A DNA stretch of 64,000 nt from Rubripirellula tenax. GTDB taxonomy: Bacteria; Planctomycetota; Planctomycetia; Pirellulales; Pirellulaceae. The notes under the pieces are model-generated. The model did not search any database. It was not told the origin of the DNA and worked only from the letters and a program-made list of their open reading frames with translations. Below, piece after piece: positions 18,374 to 27,166 of the stretch. Each line of letters begins with the position of its first letter. Position 1 is the first letter of the stretch. The position numbers and the translations under genes are program-made. The stretch is from contig NZ_SJPW01000005.1 of NCBI RefSeq assembly GCF_007860125.1, positions 308,065-372,064 of the forward strand, in the 5' to 3' direction.

Positions 18374-18691
18374 CTAGGCGAGTTGATCCAGCAACCGATC
18401 GAGGGCTGCGTCCATCTTCTCGGGCGTGTCGTAGCTGCCGTCGGCGATTTGACGACGAATATCAGCGACACGATCGATCCGAATTTCGCCGTTGCCGGCG
18501 ACTTGGGACGCCCCGCCGAGGCGATTGACGCCCCCCGCGGCACTGGTGCTCGATGTACTCGACAAGTCCAACGAATCGACCGGCGTTGCCGTGGGGCGAG
18601 CCCCGGGCGCTGGTGCTTGAGGCCCTTGAGGCCGAGTGGCGCCAGAGGTTTGGGGGGTCGTTGATACTCGAAAAGGACCGTAAATCTGCAT
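18374..18691 (-). CDS. flgM: FlgM-like anti-sigma-28 factor
   Basis: About 105 residues from the ATG at 18691 (an ATG at 18745 is open but the extension has no motif). The N-terminal two thirds are a low-complexity Pro/Ala/Ser region. The C-terminal 35 residues, RIDRVADIRRQIADGSYDTP followed by EKMDAALDRLLDQLA, match the FlgM anti-sigma domain, which binds FliA (sigma-28). In flagellated bacteria FlgM holds sigma-28 inactive until the hook is complete. The flagellar operon is 22 kb away, so the late-gene checkpoint is encoded apart from the structural genes. It shares the strand with the fur-like gene, with 121 bp between them. Confidence 0.78.
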   Translation of the reverse strand: MQIYGPFRVSTTPQTSGATRPQGPQAPAPGARPTATPVDSLDLSSTSSTSAAGGVNRLGGASQVAGNGEIRIDRVADIRRQIADGSYDTPEKMDAALDRLLDQLA

Positions 18692-19059
18692 ATTGGAATT
18701 GCTCCCGTTTGGGACTGGAACTTCCACCCACACGATATCGCCCACCTAAGTGGACGCGTTTCCGGACGTGCGAAATGGATGCGAAAGCGCAAAGGGCGAC
18801 CGGGTCAGTAACAATCAAACCATCCTGGCATGATTGCCGTCTAGACCGTTTCCGCGTCGGTCGTCAGCGCCGCTATCCTTGTCCCAGGATGCAATCCGTC
18901 AGCGAAAAGAGACTTTTCAGCGCGAAGCGGGCGGAAACATTCAAAGAATCGTCACCATGGCCGCCCCGGCATCAATCAATTCTCGCAAAAGAACCATTTC
19001 CCAAGACAACGGCACAGTATCAAAGCCGTGAAACACTCGGCAAGTGCAAAAACGGGCGA
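18692..19059. other. Intergenic region between flgM and spermidine synthase genes
   Basis: About 368 bp between two minus-strand genes. It should hold the flgM promoter and the 3' end of the spermidine synthase-like transcript. I looked for sigma-28 and sigma-54 elements on the minus strand and found none I would defend. Short open frames (for example 18834-19031, plus) have no family resemblance. No tRNA or repeat was seen. Confidence 0.5.
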
Positions 19060-21240
19060 TTACCACAAACGTAAAACGCTGACCAAATTGTGCTGTTGGT
19101 CTGTCCACAAAGGCGCTTCAGCCAGCTCTTTTTCCGTGGCCGGTTGTGCGTCTTGCATCGATACATGGCCCCAAATCGGGTGGCTGCCGCCGTTTTCCGG
19201 CGTCTCGGTCGCTAGCATCTCGGTCGCTAGCATCTCGGTCATTAGCATCTCCGTCATTAGCATCCAAGTGGCGTGCTGGGTCGACAACGACGGCTCGCCC
19301 GGACTGCGTACGACTCGCGTCTCTAAGCCTCCGTCGCGGCCCAAACGGTGAACCAATGGCACCAGGTCCAGGTGATTGTTGGAGACGTGAATCGCCAAAA
19401 TGCCGCCTTCGGCCAACCGATCCCGGTACAACGCGATCGCTTCGCGGGTCAGCAAGTGGGCCGGAATCGCGTCGCTGCTGAATGCATCCAGCACCAGCAA
19501 GTCAAACTTCTGGTCCGTCATCCGTTCCAAAACCAATCGACCGTCGCCCAGATGGACTCGGCTGATCGCTTGGCTGTCCGACAAAAAGGAAAAGTTCTCT
19601 CTGGCGATCTCGACCACCGCCGGATTGATTTCGATCATGTCGAACTCGTCCGATGCGCGCCCGTACGTCGCCAGCACGCCGCACCCGAGTCCGACGACGC
19701 CGATCTTTAATCGCGACCGGTCCCCCTGCATCGCCATGATCGCACGGCCGATGCCGCTTTCGCGACCGTAGTATGTCGTCGGCTCGGCCGACGCGGTGCC
19801 CCCACGCTGCATCCCGTGGATGGTGCTGCCGTGAACCAAACGCACACCCGCGTCATCACGCAGGACTTGCAACGTCCCAAAAAAGTTTCGTTTTGACGAA
19901 ATTGTCTCGTCCTGGTCCGCCATCATCATGCTGACCATCGGCGCGACCATCAACAACACCGCGGCAAAGCGAAGCCGATACGCCGCGGACCAGTCATAGT
20001 CGGTACGCATCCAACCGCGACAAGCAAAGAACAACAAAAACGCCATCGACGTCACGACCGAGAGCGTGAACGGCAACTCGATCGAAGTACTCAACAGCAT
20101 CGGGCAAGCGATCGCGACGATGATGCCGCCAATCGCGCCACCGGCCGAAAGCAACGCATAGTACTGGGTCAAAAGCCGCGCACTTGGTTTCACGCGAGCG
20201 ACTTCGCCGTGACAAAGCAGGCAAACGCCCAGTAACAAGGTCATGTACATCGTGACTTCGACGATCAACTGTACCGAACCGGGCAACAGCGTTTTCGCTT
20301 GGATTCCGAAGACCGAAATCAACGTCATCGCGGCAATCAGCTTCGGCTTGTACCACTGGGGCGAATCAAAACAAATGATAAAGCTGACCAAGTACAGACT
20401 CAGCGGCAGCACCCACAAGAAAGGGATCACGGCCACGTCCTGGCACACGTGGTTGGTCACCACCAACAACATTGTCGACGCCAGCGCTGGCAGCGCAACC
20501 CACACCGATCGTTGTCGCCATCCGATCGACTCGGGTGCCGCGGTGCGAACGGGCTGTGCGTCGGCGCGTCCAACACGGAACAGTCCGATCGCAACGACAC
20601 CCTGAACCAATACGAACACACAGAACATCAACGACCATACCATCGATTGGTTGGAAACCGACAGCACCGGCTCGACGGCGAACGGATAGCTGAGCAGCGC
20701 GACCAGAGACCCAGCATTCGACAGCGCGTACAACCGATACACGCGATCGGAATTGTCTTGGTAGCTGAGCCATGCCTGGATCAGTGGCCCGGTACTGGAC
20801 AACACAAAGTAGGGCAGGCCGACATGAGCCGCCAACATCGCTAACAAGTGCATCGTCGGCGATTCGGTACCGATCGGTTTCCATGCGTCCGCTGGCTCGA
20901 TCGGAAGCACCAACGCGGCCGCCGACAGCAGGCATAGATGAATGCACCCTTGAACGGCCGGACGAAAAAACGTTCTCAGCACGTGCGCGTACAGATAGCC
21001 GCCGAACAACAGAATCTGAAAAAACAACATGCACGTCGTCCAAACCGCCGGCGTGCCACCGAACCACGGCAAGACGCACTTGCTAATGACGGGCTGGACC
21101 TGGAACACCAAAAACGCACCCAGCAGCGTCGTGGCGGCGAACCAGAAAATCGATCGTGTTTCGCCTTTCCCAAAGCCCCTGCCGATGCATTTGCGTGACG
21201 ACGAAACGAGATCGGTGGATGGTAACGATTGTGCGGTCAT
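19060..21240 (-). CDS. Fused MFS-like membrane protein / spermidine synthase-like domain
   Basis: A 726-residue protein. Residues about 30-440 form 12 or so membrane helices of the MFS-like part that often precedes spermidine synthase domains (FFQILLFGGYLYAHVL). Residues about 470-700 resemble spermidine synthase: VVGLGCGVLATYGR is the SAM-binding loop and LDAFSSDAIPAHLLTREA the active-site loop. In this fused family the true reaction is often unknown, and polyamine aminopropyl transfer is not proved. Near the C-terminus, four copies of M-L-(M/A)-T-E come from a 15-bp tandem repeat (19204-19263). Divergent from the CDF gene. Confidence 0.88.
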   Translation of the reverse strand: MTAQSLPSTDLVSSSRKCIGRGFGKGETRSIFWFAATTLLGAFLVFQVQPVISKCVLPWFGGTPAVWTTCMLFFQILLFGGYLYAHVLRTFFRPAVQGCIHLCLLSAAALVLPIEPADAWKPIGTESPTMHLLAMLAAHVGLPYFVLSSTGPLIQAWLSYQDNSDRVYRLYALSNAGSLVALLSYPFAVEPVLSVSNQSMVWSLMFCVFVLVQGVVAIGLFRVGRADAQPVRTAAPESIGWRQRSVWVALPALASTMLLVVTNHVCQDVAVIPFLWVLPLSLYLVSFIICFDSPQWYKPKLIAAMTLISVFGIQAKTLLPGSVQLIVEVTMYMTLLLGVCLLCHGEVARVKPSARLLTQYYALLSAGGAIGGIIVAIACPMLLSTSIELPFTLSVVTSMAFLLFFACRGWMRTDYDWSAAYRLRFAAVLLMVAPMVSMMMADQDETISSKRNFFGTLQVLRDDAGVRLVHGSTIHGMQRGGTASAEPTTYYGRESGIGRAIMAMQGDRSRLKIGVVGLGCGVLATYGRASDEFDMIEINPAVVEIARENFSFLSDSQAISRVHLGDGRLVLERMTDQKFDLLVLDAFSSDAIPAHLLTREAIALYRDRLAEGGILAIHVSNNHLDLVPLVHRLGRDGGLETRVVRSPGEPSLSTQHATWMLMTEMLMTEMLATEMLATETPENGGSHPIWGHVSMQDAQPATEKELAEAPLWTDQQHNLVSVLRLW
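19204..19263. repeat. 15-bp tandem repeat, four copies, inside a coding region
   Basis: The units start at 19204, 19219, 19234 and 19249. The first two are identical (CTCGGTCGCTAGCAT on the plus strand); the third and fourth differ at one to three positions. On the coding (minus) strand they encode M-L-M-T-E twice and M-L-A-T-E twice, in the C-terminal part of the spermidine synthase-like protein. In-frame 15-bp units can change copy number by slippage without breaking the frame. Confidence 0.95.
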
Positions 21241-21383
21241 GATTTACCCGTGCGATGGACAGACGACATAAAAACCTAGGCCACCGATTGGTAACCGCCA
21301 ACGGAAAATCGCGGCGGTGCACCGATGCAGTCTACCCTGTTAGAATTCGCGGCCATTCGTTCTCTTTCCCGCGAGCCTACGCT

Positions 21384-22301
21384 TTGCCGACTACCTCTTC
21401 TCGCGACGAAGCATCTTTGGCCGTTCGCCAGCGTGTATACGTTGACGCCAGCCGGGCCGCCGTATGGGGACTCGGCGTCAACGTCGTTTTGGTCGTTATC
21501 AAATTGTTTGGCGGTATCGCGACCGGGTCAGCGGCGCTGATTGCCGACGCCGTCAACTCGATCGGTGACGTGGCCAGCGCGATCGCCGTTCGCGGCGCGC
21601 TAAGCGTGGCACAGATCGAGGCCGACGATGACCATCCGTACGGCCACACGAAAGCCGAATCGATCGCGGGACTCTGTGTCGCGTTATTGGTCGCGTTCAG
21701 CGCCGGGCTGTTCGCGCTCGAAACGATCAAGCGTTTCGGCGGCGACTTGAAGGTACCCGGCATGTTGGCGGGAATCGTTGCTGCGGTCTCGGCAGTGGTG
21801 AAAGAAGCCATCTATCGCTACACCAACCGCGTCTCCAAACGACTGGATTCGTCCGCGCTGCGCGCCGCGGCGTGGGATCACCGCAGCGATGCTTGGGCAT
21901 CGGCGGCTGTTGGCGTATCGTTGCTGGCGGCTCCCTACACGGGAAGGTTAGCACCGTACGTTGATCCATTGGCCGCGGTGTGCGTGTGTCTCATGTTGGT
22001 CATCACGGGGATCCGGATCTTCGCGTCAACGGCCCGCGAATTGATGGACCAACAAGCCAACGACGAACTTGTCGATCGTGTCCGCGTCGTCAGCTCGAAC
22101 GTCGACGGTGTTCGAGATGTCGAGAAACTTCGCGTCCGCAAGAGTGGCCTCGAGTACTTCATCGAAATCCACGTCGAAGTCGACAGCCACATCACGGTCG
22201 CGGAAGGCCACCGAATCGGCCACGCGGTCAAAGACCACTTGCTGATCGAAATGCCGCGTGTCCGCGATGTCCACGTGCATATCGAGCCGCACGATGGCTA
22301 G
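21384..22301 (+). CDS. Cation diffusion facilitator (CDF) family transporter
   Basis: About 305 residues from the TTG at 21384. The frame is open to an ATG at 21255, but that lies 15 bp from the divergent spermidine synthase start and would leave no room for a promoter; 21384 is therefore preferred, though either is possible. Six helices fit the CDF core, with GSAALIADAVNSIGDVAS and AAWDHRSDAWAS supplying the metal-site Asp/His positions. The cytoplasmic C-terminal domain (DELVDRVRVVSSNVDGVRDV, EVDSHITVAEGHRIGH) is typical. CDF proteins export zinc, iron, manganese or cobalt by proton exchange. It converges with a cysteine-rich secreted protein gene. Confidence 0.88.
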   Translation: MPTTSSRDEASLAVRQRVYVDASRAAVWGLGVNVVLVVIKLFGGIATGSAALIADAVNSIGDVASAIAVRGALSVAQIEADDDHPYGHTKAESIAGLCVALLVAFSAGLFALETIKRFGGDLKVPGMLAGIVAAVSAVVKEAIYRYTNRVSKRLDSSALRAAAWDHRSDAWASAAVGVSLLAAPYTGRLAPYVDPLAAVCVCLMLVITGIRIFASTARELMDQQANDELVDRVRVVSSNVDGVRDVEKLRVRKSGLEYFIEIHVEVDSHITVAEGHRIGHAVKDHLLIEMPRVRDVHVHIEPHDG

Positions 22302-22311
22302 GGGATGGGCG

Positions 22312-22347
22312 AAAAAAAACCGGCCGTTCGATGACTCGAACAGCCGG
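22312..22347 (-). terminator. Rho-independent terminator for the cysteine-rich gene
   Basis: A 12-bp inverted repeat with one mismatch (22320-22331 with 22336-22347, loop TGAC) is followed on the minus strand by eight T residues (22312-22319). The stem is GC-rich (CCGGC core). It lies 34 bp beyond the stop of the minus-strand cysteine-rich gene. On the plus strand no T-run follows, so it is unlikely to end the CDF transcript efficiently. Confidence 0.85.
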
Positions 22348-22380
22348 CGGCAAAATTATCGTTGACCGATTCGGTCCAGA

Positions 22381-22809
22381 CTACGAATCGCATCCAGGAC
22401 AAACGCAACCTTCGCAGGTGCACACTTCGTCGTCACAGCAATCACAGCCCTCTTCGCAGACGCCACATGGGCAACCCGCGTCGGCTGCTTCGGTGGTCAC
22501 CGATGCCAATTCGGTGGCGGATGACGCCGCCGACACAGGGCACGTTCCACCGCTGGCACAGCAGCTTGGCAAGGCCTCGGTCGTCATCACAAAGCGAGTC
22601 GCCGCATCGCAACCGCAAGCGTCGCACGCACAAGAATCGCACGTGCAATCCGCGTCAAGACAGCAACCACAACCGGCTTCGCATTGTCCGCAAGGACACG
22701 ACGCCGTGGTCGATGCAAACGTCTTGGCAGCGTTGCCACTTGAAAGGGCAGAAGAAGCCGAAGCAATCACTGCGAGCGCAACGTAGGCGCCAATTATCAT
22801 TCGATACAT
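22381..22809 (-). CDS. Secreted 26-cysteine protein with duplicated Cys module
   Basis: A 142-residue protein with an N-terminal signal-like helix (MIIGAYVALAVIASASSALS). Cysteine makes up 26 of 142 residues. Two modules, residues 38-68 and 113-140, share the pattern C-P-C-G-x-C-E-x-G-C-x-C-C-x4-C-T-C-x2-C-x-C-x2-C, so the protein arose by internal duplication. A short CC...C patch links them. Such density resembles metallothioneins, but the spacing is unlike any I recall. The likely role is periplasmic metal binding or redox buffering; that is inference from composition and the neighbouring CDF transporter. A clear terminator follows. A second Cys-rich secreted protein gene is 63 bp upstream on the same strand. 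Confidence 0.75.
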   Translation of the reverse strand: MYRMIIGAYVALAVIASASSALSSGNAAKTFASTTASCPCGQCEAGCGCCLDADCTCDSCACDACGCDAATRFVMTTEALPSCCASGGTCPVSAASSATELASVTTEAADAGCPCGVCEEGCDCCDDEVCTCEGCVCPGCDS

Positions 22810-22872
22810 GAGTTTCTCTTTTTCGTTTGAAAATGGTTTTGTTTCATTAGCAGTCGGTTCAAACGATGACCG

Positions 22873-23313
22873 CTATTTCAACCATCTACACAAACGGGCG
22901 CATTGATGCTGCGCCAAAAGAAATGAATCCCAGACCGGAGGCAATGCGAAATCGCGACCTGACGGCACCGGGTAAGAAAATGCTTGCCAGTCGACGGCAG
23001 GTGAAAACGCGACCGAGGCATCCGATTGGGCGAGTGCCCACTTATGAGGCACATCGGCACAACAGCGAAACTGGCACTGACAATCGTCGCTTGGCGTGCC
23101 GACCGGTTCGGCATCCGATGGTGAACAATCGCTTGCCACATGATGCTGGCAACACGACGGACCCGGAGCGGGACAGGAAGCAATTTCGCTGACCTGGGCG
23201 GCCCGCTTACAGCAGTTCGCGGCGGCGATCACCGGCGAACAAACCAGCATCAGCGACGCTAGCAACGCCAGCCCAGATCCGCAGATTCGTTTCGAAGTGC
23301 TCCAGCATCCCAT
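22873..23313 (-). CDS. Secreted cysteine/histidine-rich protein of unknown function
   Basis: A 146-residue protein with a signal peptide (GSGLALLASLMLVCSPVIAA), then Cys-rich clusters: NCCKRA, SCCQHH, CQCQFRCC and a C-terminal QHQCARLCRW. The pairs CC and CxC together with His could bind a metal. It is not an obvious copy of the 26-Cys protein next to it, though both are exported and Cys-rich. The two genes are on the same strand, 63 bp apart, and may be cotranscribed. No family is recognised. Function in metal handling is inferred from composition and context only. Confidence 0.65.
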   Translation of the reverse strand: MGCWSTSKRICGSGLALLASLMLVCSPVIAAANCCKRAAQVSEIASCPAPGPSCCQHHVASDCSPSDAEPVGTPSDDCQCQFRCCADVPHKWALAQSDASVAFSPAVDWQAFSYPVPSGRDFALPPVWDSFLLAQHQCARLCRWLK

Positions 23314-23412
23314 GTAGGAGATTTTATGCCCGCCGACCGCGTTCTCGTAATGTTACTTGCAAAAATCCCGAAATTGTGGCTGGCTGGCCAACTACACATT
23401 CACCGATGCGAG

Positions 23413-25248
23413 CTACTTTGCGTCGGCCATGGCAGCCAATTGAACGGTTGCCCTGCCCTGCTCTTTTTCCAAATACGGGCGGCCGAATTTGACGTTTACG
23501 TGGTCCCAGGGCAGCTTGTCCATCAACTCGTACGGCTGGTGGATGTGTTTTTCGACGTCGATGCCGGCGTCGTCAATCGAGTCCCACCAACGCTTCGGAT
23601 CCAAGTACTCCGTCCAGCCGTCCATCCGGGCGCCACGCTGCCACGCGGTCAGTATGACCTTGCCCATCCGCCGATCGCCGCGGCTGATGACGGCTTCCAA
23701 CAGACTGGTTTCGATGTCGTGGCACTTGATCGTGACGCTGCGGATCTTGCGATGCGCCCGCATCACCTGGTGCGCCCATTTGAAATACTCGCGCCGCTGC
23801 ATGCCGTTCCATTGGTACGGCGTGTGTGCTTTGGGGACAAAGTTTGACACGCTGGCCGTGACCCGCGCGTAACGACCGTTGACTTCTTTGCCGACCGTCG
23901 CGATCGCTTCGGCCAATTCGACGATGCCTTCCAAGTCGACGCGCCGCTCGCCGGGCAAGCCGCACATGAAATACAGTTTGACGCTTTCAAAACCGTTGGC
24001 GAATGCGACGCGGCAACCTTCGATCAGATCGCTATTTTTGATCTTCTTGCGAATCTGTTCTCGCATATCATCACGGGCCACTTCGGGCGCAAGCGTCATG
24101 CTGCGGCGACGATCGCCGGACAACAATAGCGGCAAGGTCCGAAGCTGGTCGTTGACTCGCAGACTGGGCACGGTCACGTTGACGTTGTGAGGTTTGAAAA
24201 CTTCGTGAAGCCGTATCACCAACGGTTCAAAGTGCGGATAGTCGCTACTGGAAAGCGACAACACGCTGACTTCGTTATAGCCCGTGTTCTTGTAACTCTC
24301 CCAAGCCGCATCGACGATCGTTTCGACCTCGCGAATCCGCAGGGGCCGCTTGATCACCGTGCTTTGGCAAAAACGACACAGATGTGGACAACCCCGCATG
24401 ATCTCCACGGCGATCCGATCGTGGACGCATTCGATGTAGGGCACGATCGGTGACGTGGGCAGCGGCATACCGTCCAAGTCGCTGATCGTGCTGGGCGCAA
24501 TCGTGGCGGGCACGTCGTCACGCGTCCGATCGAGTGATGCGATTCGATCATCGGCATACTGCGGAACATAGAACCGAGGCACGTAGGCACAATCCATCGC
24601 ACGTGCGACTTCGGCAAGCGATTCTTCGCGTTGCCCACGACCTTCGTCACCACCGGCAAACGTGCCATCAACGCGGCGATAGCGTTCTTTCAAGTCGATC
24701 CATAAATCGCAAACCGTCGGCAGTGCCGGTTCGCCGTCACCGATGATCATGACGTCGAAATAGTCAGCCATCGGCTCCGGGTTCTGACAACATGGACCGC
24801 CAGCCAGCATCAACGGATCAGCCATCGTTCGATCCACCGACATCATCGGGATTCCACCCAAGTCGATCATCGTCAACACGTTTGGCGAACTGATCTCGTA
24901 CTGCAGCGACAGTCCGATCACGTCAAAGTCGGACAGCGCCGTGAAGGTTTCTAGACTGTAAAGCGGAATGCCGTGCTGGCGTAGCTTTGCTTCCATGTCG
25001 GGCCATGGCGTAAAGACTCGCTCGGCGCACCAATCGTCGCGTCGGTTCATCATCGAATAGAGAACCTGCAACCCGTGGTGACTCATGCCGATCGTGTAGG
25101 CATCCGGAAAGCCCAAGCAGAGCCTGCCGCGAACGGCCGCGTGGTCTTTGACAACAATATTCCGCTCGCCACCAACGTATTGGGCGGGCGCTTGGACGTG
25201 GGGCCAAACGCGGGCTTCGAGCAATCGGCGTCGTTGTTGGTCAATCAT
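23413..25248 (-). CDS. B12-binding/radical SAM protein (TIGR03960-like)
   Basis: A 611-residue protein. The N-terminal part (about 40-190) resembles the B12-binding-like domain of this family. The radical SAM cluster motif is GCPHLCRFCQ (Cys287, Cys291, Cys294), which would hold a 4Fe-4S cluster and cleave SAM. The later sequence (GFESVKLYFMCGLPGE) fits the TIM-barrel core, and the C-terminal half matches the TIGR03960-type family (DUF2344-linked group). The substrate of this family is not well established; some relatives act with a second partner on tRNA or cofactors. No DUF2344 gene lies adjacent. The start is ATG at 25248. It is divergent from the Rieske gene. Confidence 0.87.
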   Translation of the reverse strand: MIDQQRRRLLEARVWPHVQAPAQYVGGERNIVVKDHAAVRGRLCLGFPDAYTIGMSHHGLQVLYSMMNRRDDWCAERVFTPWPDMEAKLRQHGIPLYSLETFTALSDFDVIGLSLQYEISSPNVLTMIDLGGIPMMSVDRTMADPLMLAGGPCCQNPEPMADYFDVMIIGDGEPALPTVCDLWIDLKERYRRVDGTFAGGDEGRGQREESLAEVARAMDCAYVPRFYVPQYADDRIASLDRTRDDVPATIAPSTISDLDGMPLPTSPIVPYIECVHDRIAVEIMRGCPHLCRFCQSTVIKRPLRIREVETIVDAAWESYKNTGYNEVSVLSLSSSDYPHFEPLVIRLHEVFKPHNVNVTVPSLRVNDQLRTLPLLLSGDRRRSMTLAPEVARDDMREQIRKKIKNSDLIEGCRVAFANGFESVKLYFMCGLPGERRVDLEGIVELAEAIATVGKEVNGRYARVTASVSNFVPKAHTPYQWNGMQRREYFKWAHQVMRAHRKIRSVTIKCHDIETSLLEAVISRGDRRMGKVILTAWQRGARMDGWTEYLDPKRWWDSIDDAGIDVEKHIHQPYELMDKLPWDHVNVKFGRPYLEKEQGRATVQLAAMADAK

Positions 25249-25320
25249 TTTCGGAAAACCCTAAGTGGACCCGCCACGCTGTGGGGGATCGAAACTGCAA
25301 AGCAGTCTACAAAACAGAAC

Positions 25321-25357
25321 GCACCCTGCGACGGCGTCGCACGGCCACACAGGGTGC
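25321..25357. promoter_or_regulatory. Inverted repeat in the divergent radical SAM / Rieske region
   Basis: Perfect 8-bp arms GCACCCTG (25321-25328) and CAGGGTGC (25350-25357) enclose a further short palindrome CGACGGCGTCG. It lies between divergent starts at 25248 and 25456. It could be an operator or a leader hairpin. No T-run follows on either strand, so a terminator is unlikely. Confidence 0.4.
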
Positions 25358-25455
25358 TCCAATTTGGGCAACCGGATGTGAAAAACTGTCCGCTGGGCTA
25401 AAGTGTGTCGAATCAAACCCCATCTTGGCAAGGCAATTCGAAAAGGTGAACGACG

Positions 25456-25797
25456 GTGAGCGAATTTGAAGTGGTCGGGAAAGTCAGTGATTTCGAAGAC
25501 AACGTCGGCCAAGCGGTTCCCGTCGATGGTCGAATGGTGGCCGTGTTCCGCAAAGGTAACGACTGGTACGCGATCGACGACTTGTGTCCTCACATGGGGG
25601 CGTCCTTGGCCGAAGGCTACGTCGACGAACACACGGTGACGTGCCCTTGGCACGCGTGGCGGTTCTGTATCAAGGATGGAACGTGGGAGGACAACCCGCG
25701 AGTCAAAGTGGAATCGTTCGAAGTCAAAATCGAAGGCGACGATGTTATGGTCCGTGAAATCGAAAAGCCAAAATCCGACGAAAGCGGCGAGGATTGA
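25456..25797 (+). CDS. Rieske 2Fe-2S ferredoxin (NirD-like)
   Basis: A 113-residue small Rieske protein with a GTG start at 25456. The cluster ligands are visible as CPHMGA (Cys44, His46) and CPWHAWRF (Cys63, His66), with the expected spacing. Such soluble Rieske proteins carry electrons in nitrite reduction (NirD) or in aromatic dioxygenase systems. No oxygenase or nitrite reductase is adjacent, so its partner is unknown. The C-terminal tail is acidic and probably disordered. It converges with trpB, with 51 bp between stops. Confidence 0.92.
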   Translation: MSEFEVVGKVSDFEDNVGQAVPVDGRMVAVFRKGNDWYAIDDLCPHMGASLAEGYVDEHTVTCPWHAWRFCIKDGTWEDNPRVKVESFEVKIEGDDVMVREIEKPKSDESGED

Positions 25798-25848
25798 TCC
25801 CAACGTCGCGATTGAAATTTGTCACTGCGAAAGACTGTAACGCGTTGA

Positions 25849-27072
25849 CTACCAAGTCTCGCCACGCAGTCTCGCGATTTCCATCGCATCTTTGTCGCCG
25901 CGTCCCGACAAACAAACGACCAAGTGTTCTTTGGGCGACATATCGGCTGCGATCGAGATGGCCTTGGCCATTGCGTGCGAAGTTTCAAGCGCCGCGATGA
26001 TTCCTTCGGTGCGAGCTAACTTGTCAAACGCCGACATGGCCGCGTCGTCACCGCACTCGATGTAATCGACGCGATGAGTGTCTTTCCAATAACTGTGTTC
26101 GGGACCGACACCAGGGTAATCCAGTCCGGCGCTCATCGAGTGGACGTCGCACGTCTGGCCGTCTTCGTCTTGCATCACGTAGCTGTAACTGCCATGCAGC
26201 ACACCAGGGCTGCCGAAGGTCAATGGCGACGCATGGTCACCCGGATCATGACCGCGGCCCCCCGCTTCGACGCCGACCAAACGCACGCCTTCGTCTTCGA
26301 CAAAAGGATAGAACATTCCGGCCGCGTTCGAACCGCCACCAACGCAAGCGACAACGCAGTCGGGCAGTCGGTCGAACGAATCCCGGCACTGCTCGCGAGT
26401 TTCGCGGCCGATGATCGATTGGAAGTCGCGAACCATCATCGGGAACGGGTGCGGACCGATCACGCTGCCAATGATGTAGTGTGTGTCTTCGACGGACGAC
26501 ATCCAATCTCGCATCGCTTCGTTAACCGCGTCTCGCAAGGTCTTAGACCCACTTTCAACGGGACAAATATTGGCCCCCATCAACTTCATACTGAACACGT
26601 TCGGTTTCTGACGCCGAATGTCTTCGCTGCCCATATAAACCGTGCAGGGCAATCCGAAGTGGGCGCATGCCGTTGCCGTGGCAACGCCGTGCTGGCCGGC
26701 GCCGGTTTCGGCGATCACGCGAGTCTTACCCATCCGCAGCGTCAACAGCGCCTGGCCGATCGTGTTGTTGATCTTGTGAGCGCCGGTGTGATTGAGATCC
26801 TCACGTTTGAGCCAAATTTGTGCCCCGCCGATCTCGTCGCTGATCCGTTTGGCGTGATATAGCGGGCTGGGGCGGCCGACAAAGGTCTTCAACAGCCCGT
26901 CGAGTTCGCGCTGGAACTCGGGGTCTTTTCTCGCCTTTTCGTACTCTTCGGTAAGTTGATCGAGTGCCCTTGTTAACGTTTCGGGCACAAATCGGCCGCC
27001 AAATTCACCGAAACGGCCGCGGACATCAGGTACGGAAGCCGTCGCGTGCTCGGGCGAAACGGAATTACTCAT
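25849..27072 (-). CDS. trpB: Tryptophan synthase beta chain
   Basis: A 407-residue protein of standard length. The PLP lysine is Lys100 in HTGAHKINN, and the phosphate-binding loop is [10 protein letters not shown]. It makes tryptophan from indole and serine in the cytosol, normally in a 2:2 complex with TrpA. The sequence is of the classical TrpB1 kind, with the [14 protein letters not shown]-terminus. No trpA is found next to it: the gene downstream is the convergent Rieske gene and upstream is divergent. TrpA is therefore encoded elsewhere or the operon is broken. Start ATG at 27072. Confidence 0.97.
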   Translation of the reverse strand: MSNSVSPEHATASVPDVRGRFGEFGGRFVPETLTRALDQLTEEYEKARKDPEFQRELDGLLKTFVGRPSPLYHAKRISDEIGGAQIWLKREDLNHTGAHKINNTIGQALLTLRMGKTRVIAETGAGQHGVATATACAHFGLPCTVYMGSEDIRRQKPNVFSMKLMGANICPVESGSKTLRDAVNEAMRDWMSSVEDTHYIIGSVIGPHPFPMMVRDFQSIIGRETREQCRDSFDRLPDCVVACVGGGSNAAGMFYPFVEDEGVRLVGVEAGGRGHDPGDHASPLTFGSPGVLHGSYSYVMQDEDGQTCDVHSMSAGLDYPGVGPEHSYWKDTHRVDYIECGDDAAMSAFDKLARTEGIIAALETSHAMAKAISIAADMSPKEHLVVCLSGRGDKDAMEIARLRGETW

Positions 27073-27166
27073 AGTGGGGTATTTCGGGGGGCAGTGGATT
27101 GGTCGACATCGGATCTACACTAGCTGAACCCCGATTCTCGCTCGCACATAACATCCGGTCAACGCG

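Noticed and set aside
18692-19059. tRNA or small RNA gene in the flgM-spermidine synthase gap
   Set aside because: No cloverleaf, no CCA end and no strong hairpin could be found by eye.
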